Notes under the pieces: model-generated
Told to the model about the DNA's origin: nothing
The model's database searches: none
Seen by the model: the letters and a program-made list of their open reading frames with translations, nothing else
Part shown: positions 42,061-50,394 of the stretch, piece after piece
Layout: each line of letters begins with the position of its first letter
How positions within the stretch are numbered: position 1 is the stretch's first letter
Made by a program: the position numbers and the translations under genes
NCBI RefSeq assembly: GCF_014649735.1
Contig: NZ_BMTP01000019.1
Coordinates: 1-64,000 of the forward strand
Reading direction: 5' to 3'
DNA from: Streptomyces lavendofoliae
GTDB lineage: Bacteria > Actinomycetota > Actinomycetes > Streptomycetales > Streptomycetaceae
Length of the DNA stretch: 64,000 bases

Positions 42061-42558
42061 TCAGACGGGGCAGGGGCGGGCGCGCAGCAGCTCGGGGACG
42101 CGGCTGTCTGCCCAAGCCAGGCGGCGACGTTCTTGTCGATGTACTCGACCAGGCGCAGGACCTCGCCGTGGGCGTCGGCCAGAGCGAGCCGGCGGGTGCG
42201 GCCCCGGCAGGCTCCTGAGGGGAACGCCGTCGATCAGCGGTTCGTGGTGCGCGGCGCGGTTGCGCAGGGAGGGGACGTGGCTGGCGGTGGTGAACACCGT
42301 GGTGCGCTTGCCGCCGCTGTTCGGGAGCGCCTTGCGCAGGGCCTGGCGCCACAGGGTGGAGTCGTAGTCGACGTTCTTCCTGTACGGGCCGTCGCCGCGG
42401 GTGCCGCCCTTGTCGAGCAGGTTCACCCAGCAGCCGAACGTCGACTCCGCCACGATCTTCCCAGCCGGGATCGCCTGGAGGGTCTTGGGCGACGGCTTCC
42501 AGGTCGCCAGGTCGACGAGCATGTTGATGTTGCGCCAGGTGATCTTGAAGCCGTTCAT
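42061..42558 (-). pseudogene. Truncated Abi-like (HEPN-type) protein with compensating frameshifts
   Basis: The N-terminal part IVAESTFGCWVNLLDKGG, then YDSTLWRQALRKALP and LRNRAAHHEPL match the C-terminal half of Abi-family proteins; RNRAAH is the HEPN R-x4-H RNase motif. About 80 N-terminal residues are missing. From about 42205 to 42117 the protein-like reading is in another frame (RRLALADAHGEVLRLVEYID), then returns to the first (ADSRVPELLRARPCPV). Two compensating indels explain this. Abi proteins kill or arrest phage-infected cells by RNA cleavage. Confidence 0.6.
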
Positions 42559-42571
42559 GGTCCGGTCGTCT

Positions 42572-42603
42572 GAAGGCCGCCCGGCGGGTGTTGGGCGGCC
42601 TTC
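42572..42603. terminator. Perfect 11-bp hairpin
   Basis: GAAGGCCGCCC / GGGCGGCCTTC, loop of 10 bases, just before the Abi-like remnant. Confidence 0.7.
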
Positions 42604-42883
42604 CCGGTTCCCCGGTTGTTCAGCCGCGAGCGGCCGTCCTCAGCTTCGGAGGCGGGCGCGGCGGGCGAGGCGAACTCGCGGACGCTGTGGCCGGGTGTGG
42701 CTGGAGCGCGGCCGTGGCCGACGACGCCCTGGTCGACATCGGCACCCTGGCCGCCGCGCTCGCCCAGATCGTCCCGTACGTCCGCGAGACGCCGGCCCGG
42801 TGACGGGCGCGACGGTCACAGCCCGCGGGCGTCTGGGCCTGCCCTCGGAGATAGGGGAAGTTCGGCCTGGTGCTCGGCATCCA
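42604..42883. other. Gap between Abi-like remnant and three-gene operon
   Basis: About 280 bases. A short plus-strand frame ending DALVDIGTLAAALAQIVPYV...(stop at 42803) looks protein-like but has no start or ribosome site; probably a remnant. Confidence 0.35.
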
Positions 42884-43441
42884 TCAGACGGTGACGTACC
42901 CGTCCGAGGGCCCGTGGGCGAGCCGCGCTTCGAGCTCGGCAACCCGGCGGGCAAGGGCGTCCTTCTCGCTCTGCAGCCGGTAGACCTCCTGGCCGAGCTC
43001 TCCCACGCCGCTGACAGTCTGGATGCAGCCTTCCACTGCGGTGGTCATCTCCTGGAACGCCTTCGGCGCGATGCCGTTCTGGTTCTTGGCCTCGTAGGCG
43101 CAAGCGCGTCGCATGTTCCGCATCGAGGTGACACCGCGCCGGACGGTGTGCATGGCCGCGCGTGCCCCGTGCTCGTCGCCTTCCTCCGCGAGTGTGAGGC
43201 GGGTGGTGTACGCGCCACGGTGACGAGGGTCGCGCGACGGGAGGAAGTCCTCGATGCAGTGGCCCAGGTTCTCGGCGGCTGCGCGCGCAGCCCGCACGGT
43301 GCGTTCCAGACGGGCGCCGCGGGGGATGCCGACGCCGCTCGCGATGTCGCGATAGGTCACGTACTTGCCGGCGTTCGTGATGAACCACTTCAGGACCTGC
43401 ACGGCGTCCTGTTCGAGCTGGGTCATTGCGGTCTCGGTCAC
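42884..43441 (-). CDS. Winged-helix-like protein, 185 residues (third gene of operon)
   Basis: GTG at 43441 overlaps the stop of the gene before it (GTGA); ATG at 43426 is an internal alternative. Begins MTQLEQDAVQVLKWFITNAG then KYVTYRDIASGVGI, a winged-helix pattern, and ends in a coiled coil (YRLQSEKDALARRVAELEAR). No named family. It may bind DNA as part of the operon's regulator. Confidence 0.65.
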   Translation of the reverse strand: MTETAMTQLEQDAVQVLKWFITNAGKYVTYRDIASGVGIPRGARLERTVRAARAAAENLGHCIEDFLPSRDPRHRGAYTTRLTLAEEGDEHGARAAMHTVRRGVTSMRNMRRACAYEAKNQNGIAPKAFQEMTTAVEGCIQTVSGVGELGQEVYRLQSEKDALARRVAELEARLAHGPSDGYVTV

Positions 43442-44364
43442 TTCAGGTGCTCGCTCTCGTCCAGGAACCGGCGAAGGTCGTCGTCGTTCAGAGCCTTGCT
43501 GTTGACCAGGTCTCGGATGAAGTCCACGGCTGCCTGTGTGGAGTCGCACATCTCCCTCATTGCCGCCGCGCGTTGGTCGGAGAACGTGAGGTTGTTGCGC
43601 TTGAGGAGTGTGAGCGCGTTGAGGGTCGAAAGCCGGGCCTGCGTCAGGTCCGTGAAGACCTGCATCGCCACTTCTTCGGGAGTCGCCTGGGCCTGCACGG
43701 CCCGGATGAGCTCCGCGTCCTGCTGGGGATCATGAGGCGTCCGGCGGCTCTGCTCGACCAGCCGGGCCTGTACACGGTCCTCCTGGTCGGCCAGGTCCTG
43801 CCGTCGCTCGTACTCCTCGATCGCCTCCTTCGCCACCATGCGGGTCGCGTCGTCGGCAAGGATCGCGGTCTTCAACGCCTTCGGCCGGTGGGCGATGTAC
43901 ACGGGGTCCGTCGGCTTCAGGCCCGCCCGCTCGGCCTCGTCCTCGATGGCCTCCCGCCGCTCACCCTTCGGCATACGCGTTTCATAGCTTCGGTAGTAGC
44001 CAGCCTCGCCGAAGAACGGCACCTCGCCTTCGTCGGGGAGGTCAACAGAACTGCTCAACGTCAGGTCCTCGGCTGGGGGAACGAGCCCGTCGGCTGCGGC
44101 CCGCTGCCACGCTGCGAAGAAGGCCAGAATTCGGTTCGGAGACGTCTTGCTTCGTCTCGCGAACTCTCGCGCGTCGACCCGAAGGAAAATGTCACGACTG
44201 TGACGTTTCGTGGATGACTGTTCGATTTCAACTCCACGTCCGGAGTCGGGCTGCACCCGTCGAGCTACGAGGTACGCGCGAGCCCACCCACCCTTGCGGT
44301 CGTGGGTGGAGAACTCCTCGATGTCGGCTTCGAGGCGTGCGTCGGTGTCCAGCTCGGCCGTCAT
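43438..44364 (-). CDS. Hypothetical protein, 308 residues (second gene of operon)
   Basis: ATG at 44364 overlaps the preceding stop (ATGA). It is soluble, charged and helical. An early segment (FLRVDAREFARRSKTSPNRI, LAFFAAWQRAA) resembles an HTH of ParB-type adaptors. The C-terminal half has LTQARLSTLNALTLLKRNNL. I do not recognise the family. Tight coupling suggests a complex with both neighbours. Confidence 0.6.
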   Translation of the reverse strand: MTAELDTDARLEADIEEFSTHDRKGGWARAYLVARRVQPDSGRGVEIEQSSTKRHSRDIFLRVDAREFARRSKTSPNRILAFFAAWQRAAADGLVPPAEDLTLSSSVDLPDEGEVPFFGEAGYYRSYETRMPKGERREAIEDEAERAGLKPTDPVYIAHRPKALKTAILADDATRMVAKEAIEEYERRQDLADQEDRVQARLVEQSRRTPHDPQQDAELIRAVQAQATPEEVAMQVFTDLTQARLSTLNALTLLKRNNLTFSDQRAAAMREMCDSTQAAVDFIRDLVNSKALNDDDLRRFLDESEHLK

Positions 44365-45209
44365 CGAGTGGCCGCCGGCACTCGGGTCGTACGGCGCTTG
44401 GTCTGGCGCGGGACTGCCTGGTCGCCGAGGCTGGCCTTCTCCCTGACCCAGGTGAGAAGAACGGACAGCCCCTCGCACGCGGCTGCGGCCAGGTCCTTCT
44501 GGTCGTCCGGCAGCGAGATGCTGTGGGGGTAGCGGTTCATGAAGCCGGTGCCCTGGTCCCGGAGGTTGAGGAGGTCCCGTACGAACCGGAGCGAGGTGTC
44601 GTTGCCGGTTCGTACGGTGGGGTCGTTGCGGCGGCTGGCACGTGCTCGCCGGTCTTCTTCGACGGCTTGGCGGACCGCGTCGGCGGCGCCTTCGTGGTTG
44701 CGGATGGCGTCCTGGACGAGAGGGAGCAGCAGCTCGGGGTCCTGCCGGATCGCTTCGAGCGTCGCTTCGTCGAGCAGGTCGGCAGAGCCTGGGAGCTGGC
44801 CCTGTTGGGGCGGGGTGATCCCCAGCTCCTTCATGTAGCGGGCGCGCAGGACGCAGCCCGTGCCGTCGTTTTGAGCCTCCTCGATGAGGGCCTGCAGGAC
44901 GCTCCACCCGGCATCACGTGGGGCGCCTGAGACGCCGGCTCGGGCCCCTTCCCTGACAACGCTGTAGCTGACGTGGACGCCGCTGTCCGCGATGAGTCGC
45001 CTGATCTCGGGAGGGCACGCGAGGGCAGTGTGGCGGTAGTCGCGGGCGGTCTGGATGCTGAGGTCCACCTCGTTGCAGAAGTCGCTCAGGCACGCGTCGT
45101 TGCCCGGTGGGGCGATGGCGAGGAGTCGGTCGCCGATGGCGAGTCGGTTGTCGCGGCCGACGTTCATGAGGGTCCGCACTTCGCGGACGTCTCGAACGGT
45201 GTAGCTCAT
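44361..45209 (-). CDS. HTH-containing protein, 282 residues (first gene of operon)
   Basis: ATG at 45209 with AAGGACC upstream. The N-terminal 100 residues (VGRDNRLAIGDRLLAIAP, LSDFCNEVDLSIQTARDYRH, PPEIRRLIADSGVHVSYSVV) look like the DNA-binding part of DUF6192-like or ParB-like proteins. The remainder is helical with a basic tail. A 19-bp perfect palindrome 48 bases upstream is a likely operator. The operon may encode a partition- or silencing-type system; unproven. Confidence 0.6.
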   Translation of the reverse strand: MSYTVRDVREVRTLMNVGRDNRLAIGDRLLAIAPPGNDACLSDFCNEVDLSIQTARDYRHTALACPPEIRRLIADSGVHVSYSVVREGARAGVSGAPRDAGWSVLQALIEEAQNDGTGCVLRARYMKELGITPPQQGQLPGSADLLDEATLEAIRQDPELLLPLVQDAIRNHEGAADAVRQAVEEDRRARASRRNDPTVRTGNDTSLRFVRDLLNLRDQGTGFMNRYPHSISLPDDQKDLAAAACEGLSVLLTWVREKASLGDQAVPRQTKRRTTRVPAATR

Positions 45210-45256
45210 GGGGTGGTCCTTACAGCAGCACGCCAGAGCGACCGAGTGTATTGACC

Positions 45257-45275
45257 TGAACACTCTCGGTGTTCA
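45257..45275 (-). promoter_or_regulatory. Perfect palindromic operator
   Basis: TGAACAC-TCTCG-GTGTTCA, 7-bp perfect arms with a 5-base centre, upstream of the three-gene operon start. Confidence 0.7.
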
Positions 45276-45421
45276 TCTCGCCGGAGACTTCACTCCTGCG
45301 AGTGTGCCGGTGCACGCCGACGAGAAGATGCTGACCGACCTGGCCGCCGCGGGTACGGCGGTGCACTGCGCCGCAGCAGCCGTGACCTCAACGGCTGAGG
45401 AGACACCCCCTGCGGTTGTGC

Positions 45422-46496
45422 TCAGTGAGGCGGCTCGAGGAGGTCCACGGTGGACAGGCCGGTTTCGCCGTCGATGAGTTGGAGGGCGACTTCGGCGCGC
45501 GCGGCGAGGTCGAGCGGGTCGAGCCCTTCGGTGTAGGAGGCATGGACGATGCGGTCGAGGCCGGCGCCCAGGAGCGGTGCGGCTGCTCGCAGGGAGGCGT
45601 CCAGGGCTACGCCTTGGGTGGCGCCGCCGTGGAGGATGATGTTGCGGGTGCGGTAGAGGTGGCGCATGGCGACGCGGAATGCCTGGTTGACCTCGGCGAG
45701 CTGCTTGCCGGGGTTCTGGACGAGTGCGGCCATGCGCTGGGCGGCCGCGGTGTCGGTGTACCGCTGTGCGGGCTGGTGGCGATGGGCCAGGGTGGTCAGC
45801 TCGGCCCGGGGCCAGGAACAGGCGATGATCGCAGCCATCCGGTCGGCGGCAATGGCCTTCCCGGAGCGTTCTCCGTCGCCCCGGGGGTCGTCGGGGTGGA
45901 CGAGAAGAGACTCGACTGCCGCCCAGCCGCCGGCGACGGCGGGCGCCGCGGTTGCTGGCGGCGGCGAGTTCGAGGGCGTCGTCGATGCGCTCTCGGCTGT
46001 CGACCTTGTAGAGGTGGCCCTCGGAGACGAGAGAGAGGACATCGACGCCGCGGGCCGGGGGTTCGAGCGATACCGGGGTGTCGTAACCGGCGACCCAGAT
46101 GAACGGCAGCGGCAGCACGCCTCCGCGGCGGCCGCGCAGGAATTCCGAGCGGGTGTTCATGCGGTCGACGAGCTGGCGGGCCTGGTCGGCCGCGCCGAGG
46201 GGATCGAGCGCCTGGAGCTGGTAGACGAAGCCCCCGCCGGTGCGGAAGCCGGCAGTGTCGTGGCCGTGCTCACGGAGCCAGGCGCCGACCTTGCCCTTGT
46301 CCAGCCAGTTCGGCAGTGCTTCTGCGAGTTCGCGGTGGGACACCTTGTCGAGGACCACCAGGATGTCGAAGGTCCGCGGGCGGGCGCGGGCGAGTTCTGC
46401 CGCGCTCTCGGCGATGTCGGTGGCGGCACGTCTGACACGCCGATCTCGAACCAGGCTTGCTGACGCCGCAGGCCTACGCCTGGCACCGGCGGGCAT
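45422..46496 (-). pseudogene. HEPN-motif protein with a frameshift
   Basis: ATG at 46496 opens a protein with FDILVVLDKVSHRELAEALP, GWVRE-like DKGKVGAWLREHGHD and LPFIWVAGYDTPVSLEP. Near 45955 the frame changes; dropping one C gives ALELAAASNAAPAVAGGWAA and the rest runs to TGA at 45422. The C-terminal part has RHLYRTRNIILHGGATQGVA, where RNIILH fits the R-x4-H RNase motif of HEPN proteins, and a long helical surround. The restored product is about 358 residues. HEPN proteins are common RNases in defence and toxin-antitoxin systems. Confidence 0.55.
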
Positions 46497-46596
46497 CCCA
46501 CGCTTCCAGGCCCGATCCCCCTCCCCCCGGGCCCTGGCCCCGCCCGCCGCTCGTCGTACCTTCGGCCCGGTGGCGCCGGTGACCGCCTGCCGCTCG

Positions 46597-46646
46597 ACAC
46601 CAGTGCCCCCCTTGACCCGCGCAGGGTCAAAGGGGGGCACTGGTGT
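46597..46646 (-). terminator. Very strong hairpin terminator
   Basis: A 22-bp stem ACACCAGTGCCCCCC-TTGACCC with its complement, one bulged A, loop GCGCA. It follows the HNH gene. Confidence 0.85.
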
Positions 46647-46664
46647 GCTCGTACGGGCCGGTGG

Positions 46665-47351
46665 TCAGGGGGCGGTGGTGTAGTGGACGACGGTGGTCTG
46701 GCAGGGGCCGCCTGCGTAGACGTTGATCGCGTCGATCTCAGCCTGGTCCGCGGCAAGGCCCCAGCGGAGCTTGGTCGCGGTCCACTCGGCGAGGTAGCGG
46801 CAGGTCGCGCTCGGAGCGGGTGGCATCCACTTCGACGGGTCTTGGTCGGCCTTCTGACGGTTCGTCCGCGCCGTTACAGCGACCAGCGAGGCGGCGGCGT
46901 CCTGGTCGTTGGCGTACGCCTCACGACGCTTCGCATCCCATCCCGAGGCGCCGGAGTCCCAGGCCTCGGCAAGGGGCACCATGTGGTCGATATCGAGCTT
47001 GCCCGGGTCGGTCACTTCCTGCTCGTCGTAATAGGAGAGCCACTCGCCACCGGACAGCTTGCAGCCGGCCGCGACGGCCGGTGCCTCGGCCGCTTCGGCC
47101 AGGAGCACCTCCGCCCTCGTGTTGCAGCCGTCAGCCACGTCCAGGCCGGAGTTCCAGTGCTTGAACTTGTCACGGGTGTATCCGGCGCGACTCTCATCGG
47201 CCACGGGGATCTGACCGACCGCGTAGCTGAGCGGGAACGTCTGCGCGGCTGCCGCCGGGGCCGCGGGTGTGGCGTGAGCGGAGGCCGGGAGGCCGAGCGG
47301 GGCCAGGGCGAGGGACAGCGCGGCCAGACCGCGCACCATGTTCGTGATCAC
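46665..47351 (-). CDS. Secreted HNH nuclease (DUF1524/GmrSD C-terminal-like)
   Basis: GTG at 47351. The 228-residue product has a signal peptide (GLAALSLALAPLGLPASAHA) and the family's core DPGKLDIDHMVPLAEAWDSG with the catalytic DIDH, then REAYANDQDAAASLVAVTAR and RYLAEWTATKLRWGL. Four Cys could form two disulfides. It should be a secreted metal-dependent nuclease, of the kind common in Streptomyces culture fluid. Confidence 0.85.
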   Translation of the reverse strand: MITNMVRGLAALSLALAPLGLPASAHATPAAPAAAAQTFPLSYAVGQIPVADESRAGYTRDKFKHWNSGLDVADGCNTRAEVLLAEAAEAPAVAAGCKLSGGEWLSYYDEQEVTDPGKLDIDHMVPLAEAWDSGASGWDAKRREAYANDQDAAASLVAVTARTNRQKADQDPSKWMPPAPSATCRYLAEWTATKLRWGLAADQAEIDAINVYAGGPCQTTVVHYTTAP

Positions 47352-47881
47352 GAAGGACAGGCATAGCGGCCTGGGGGTGCCCGCGTGCGGGAATCGGCTG
47401 CGGGTCGGCTGTGTGGGCGATCGGTTTCACCGGAGAAACACTCCTGCCCGAAGCGCCGACGGGGTGGCCGGGCAGGGGGCTGGGCTGCCGGAGCGGCCAA
47501 CCCCTTGCCGGGTGTCTTCTACTCGGCCTCCGTCTCCTCCGCGTAGGGCGCTGTACGGCTCCTCGGGGCCTCGGCCAGCAGCGAGCGGACTTTGGCGAAT
47601 TTCACTCGATGGTGGCGGGAAGTTGCTTACGCATCGAGAGCACCACCCTGTGACCTCCATCACCCAGTGAGCATGCGCAACACCTCTGAGTAACGGTTGC
47701 TGCAGGTCAGGTGCTCGTCGAAAACTCCTTGATCACTTTAAGCGCCGAGGTGAACTCACCGCGTGAAATTCGTGGGACCGCGCATGCGTGTTCGGCCGAT
47801 TGGGCCGGTTGAGTGATCCCCAGCGGTGCCCCGGGAGCCGCTCTTCCATCAGCCCTCAACGAAGAGGACCGACGACACCCC
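47352..47881. other. Non-coding gap, divergent promoters
   Basis: About 530 bases. A GTTTC-ACCGGA-GAAAC inverted repeat at 47424-47439 may be an operator. No gene supported. Confidence 0.4.
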
Positions 47882-48366
47882 ATGACCGATGACGTTCGTG
47901 AGGACGGCCGCGTGCCTGTGGCCGAGGAGGCCCCGACCAGGAGTTGTTTCACGACTTTGCGCTGAAGATCCTGCTGACTAACGAACGGGCGGAGAGGGCC
48001 GTCCACCGCGCCTACGTAGAGATCCGCACCCGCTGGGACACCCTGCTCACCGAGCCGGACCTGCAGGCGCAGACATGGCAGATCCTGCGCCGCGCCATCA
48101 TCGACGAACTGATCGGCGGCTGCCGCGAAGAACTCGCCGCGCGCGACAGCGGCATCGGCCTGTACCCGGCCCTCGCCAAGCTGCCCCCGCGCCAGTTCGA
48201 CGCGATCGTCCTGCGCTTCATCGGCGGGTACGACACCAAGAAGATCGCCTAGTACATGGGCCTCACGCCCGGCACCGTCACCCATCGCATCCGCAAGGCC
48301 CAGGAGCGCCTCGCCCCCATCCACCGCCGCGCCACGCGGCCGATCAAGAAGGAGGACGCCCAGTGA
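47882..48366 (+). pseudogene. ECF-type sigma factor broken by a frameshift and an amber codon
   Basis: ATG at 47882 begins MTDDVREDGRVPVAEEAPT, then one added base near 47940 is needed to enter ELFHDFALKILLTNERAERA. The region-4 part LAKLPPRQFDAIVLRFIGGY DTKKIA is followed by TAG at 48250-48252, after which the same frame continues YMGLTPGTVTHRIRKAQERL to TGA 48364-48366. So the recognition helix lies behind an in-frame amber. The TGA overlaps the next gene's GTG. As sequenced no functional sigma factor can be made without repair or read-through. Confidence 0.7.
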
Positions 48367-49073
48367 GCGACACCTGGGAACAGCTCTTCGCCGACGCTGA
48401 CGACGCCGTCTGCGAGCCCCGCCGCGCCTTCGACGTCGGCGCCGGGCTGCGCCGCATCGCCCGCGACACCGCCCACCTCCCGTCCCCCGACCCGGCACCC
48501 ATCGGCGGCCACCCCAGCGCCCGGCGCCGGCTCGGTGTCATGGCCCGGGTGGTGGTCACCCAAGCTGGGGCCGCCGCCCACATGGAGGAGCTGACCGCGC
48601 TGCTCGGCGGCGACGACACCGTCGCGCAGTTCGACGGCTGGACCGAGGGCGTCGACGTCGAGGGCATCCAGGTCTTCGCCTGCATGCTCTACCTCGCCCA
48701 CCACCCCGAAAGCGCACGGTTCTGGTGGCGCTTCGCCGCCGGCGCCGGGTCCAGCGGCGCGGCGTACTGCCTCTACCTCGATCACCTTGCCCTCGGCGAC
48801 GAGCGGGAGGCTGGATACTGGAAGCGGCAGGTGACCGCTCTGTTCTGCCCGGACGCGCTCCGGGAGCGCGAAGTCGACCCCCAAGCGTTCCTCAAGGCGC
48901 TGGAGCACTTCACCAACGACTCCGCCCGCCGCGACGCCAGCAGGGCAGTCCTGACCGGCGGGCTGGAGGCCGACGTGGACCAGCTGGCCGACCATCACAC
49001 CGCCGACGGCCTGATCTGCCGCCCCGACGCCCGCCTGGCCGACCGCATCCACGAACTCGCCGGCCGCCCCTGA
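48363..49073 (+). CDS. Sigma-factor-linked hypothetical protein, 236 residues
   Basis: GTG at 48363 overlaps the sigma factor stop (GTGA). The N-terminus (SDTWEQLFADADDAVCEPRR) and TPR-like middle (ARFWWRFAAGAGSSGAAYCL, YLDHLALGDEREAGYWKRQ) are typical of a Streptomyces family encoded directly after such sigma factors. A partner or anti-sigma-like role is an inference from linkage. Confidence 0.65.
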   Translation: MSDTWEQLFADADDAVCEPRRAFDVGAGLRRIARDTAHLPSPDPAPIGGHPSARRRLGVMARVVVTQAGAAAHMEELTALLGGDDTVAQFDGWTEGVDVEGIQVFACMLYLAHHPESARFWWRFAAGAGSSGAAYCLYLDHLALGDEREAGYWKRQVTALFCPDALREREVDPQAFLKALEHFTNDSARRDASRAVLTGGLEADVDQLADHHTADGLICRPDARLADRIHELAGRP

Positions 49074-49162
49074 AACGCAGGAGTCCGGCGCGGGGCCGAA
49101 GGTTCCTGGGCCGCCCAGCCCCCGCCGGACCGCACAGCGCCCCGAAGAACGGAGCACCTACC

Positions 49163-49339
49163 GTGAAGACTAGCCGCCAGACCCGCACCACGCAGAAGCC
49201 TTCCCGAATCCGCCGCGGCCGCTGCTGGATCGCCCGCCGACGCACCGCCCTCATCTACAACGCGCTGCGCTGCGCGGCCTACGCCACCGGCGCCGGTATC
49301 GTCGGTCTCGGCTTCTATCTGCTCCAGCAGCAGCTCTGA
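49163..49339 (+). CDS. Small basic single-pass membrane protein, 58 residues
   Basis: GTG at 49163 with GGAG 8 bases upstream. A very basic N-terminus (RIRRGRCWIARRRTALIYNA) leads to one membrane helix (AYATGAGIVGLGFYLL). Last gene of the sigma factor transcript; the terminator follows. Confidence 0.6.
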   Translation: MKTSRQTRTTQKPSRIRRGRCWIARRRTALIYNALRCAAYATGAGIVGLGFYLLQQQL

Positions 49340-49364
49340 CTCCGGGCGAACCCCCGGTCCGCTA

Positions 49365-49409
49365 GACGCGCGGCGGGCCGCAGCCTCTGGGGGCGGCCCG
49401 CCGCGCGTC
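49365..49409 (+). terminator. Perfect 17-bp terminator stem
   Basis: GACGCGCGGCGGGCCGC pairs with GCGGCCCGCCGCGCGTC around an 11-base loop. Confidence 0.85.
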
Positions 49410-49421
49410 GGCAGGCGTCAA

Positions 49422-49733
49422 CTACGGTGCCGCGACGCCGCCCATCCCGGTGATCTCCACCCCGATGACCGTCACGATGACGGAGCAGCCCGGTCGGCCA
49501 AGGGCGGTGGCGCGGAGGTCGAGGCCGGTCAGGAGCTGCTCGGTGAGGTCAAGTTCGTCGTTCGCGAGCGCGGGGTCAGGTGAAGGCCAGGGCGAAGCGC
49601 GCTGGGAGGTGGCACGTTCGCTGGCGACGCCGTGCTGCTCCGCCTCGTATGCGGCGGTGGCCAGAAGGCGAAGAAGGCGCTGCGCGTTGCCTATCCGGTT
49701 CGCGGGACGGACGCGAGCCGATGAGCTCCGCCC
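49422..49733 (-). pseudogene. Open frame without start, probable gene remnant
   Basis: On the minus strand a stop-free frame of about 100 codons reads RLLRLLATAAYEAEQHGVA, then LDLTEQLLTGLDLRATALGR and SVIVTVIGVEITGMGGVAAP to TAG at 49422. It is protein-like but has no start codon or ribosome site, and a TAA precedes it. Best read as the 3' end of a lost gene. Confidence 0.4.
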
Positions 49734-49896
49734 TTAACGTTTCGACAGAAGAAGGGGTTCAGGGGTGGTTGTATGGCGATGCCAGTTCCATCGAACTCTG
49801 AACCGCGGACGGGCAGGGGTGCCGGGACGGGCGGGGCTAGATGGAGGCGAAGCAGTGAGGAGTAATTGTCAATTTCTGTGGATCACCGCGGGAGCC

Positions 49897-50394
49897 TCAA
49901 GCAGCCCGCAGCCATTGAACGAGGACTGCGAAGTCTTCGTTGGTGAGGCCGCGGGACGACGCGATGCGGTGGAGGAGGGCAGGGGTGGGGTGGTGGGTGG
50001 ACACCCAGTCCTGATCGGCGTCGGTGATCTCGTCGTCGACCCAGATGAACGGGCGTCCGTCCGCCCATGCCGCCAGGGTCCGGGTCTTCCAGTGGAGCCC
50101 GAACCACTTGTCCTCGCGTTCCTGCGCGTCGGAGGGTTCCGGCCAGTGCACGACCGGCAAGGGCGGCAGGCCAAGCCGCGGTGCAATGTCGGTGTTCGCC
50201 GCTTCCTCCCAGGTGGTGGCCCAGACCAGCTCGCACGGCAGTGCCGTGAGGCGAGGCCCGAGGTGCGGGTCGAGCCGCGTCAGGTGCGAATCTGTCGCGG
50301 TGCCTGACGGCTCGCGCTGCGGGCCGTCGCCGAACGGCAGGAGAGGTCCGTCGACGTCCAGGAACAGCAGCGGGCGTTCTTCGCGCTCACTCAT
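49897..50394 (-). CDS. HAD-domain phosphatase-like protein, 165 residues
   Basis: ATG at 50394 overlaps the transposase stop (ATGA), so it is translationally coupled. The product starts MSEREERPLLFLDVDGPLLP with the HAD motif DVD (Thr replaced by Pro), and has ELVWATTWEEAANT and FIWVDDEITDADQDW. This is the HAD-domain group common as standalone proteins in Streptomyces. It ends 12 bases before the inner part of the left IS repeat. Confidence 0.75.
   Translation of the reverse strand: MSEREERPLLFLDVDGPLLPFGDGPQREPSGTATDSHLTRLDPHLGPRLTALPCELVWATTWEEAANTDIAPRLGLPPLPVVHWPEPSDAQEREDKWFGLHWKTRTLAAWADGRPFIWVDDEITDADQDWVSTHHPTPALLHRIASSRGLTNEDFAVLVQWLRAA

Noticed and set aside
48250..48252. Genuine amber recoding in the sigma factor
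   Set aside because: The same gene also carries a frameshift near 47940, and no suppressor tRNA is in the window.
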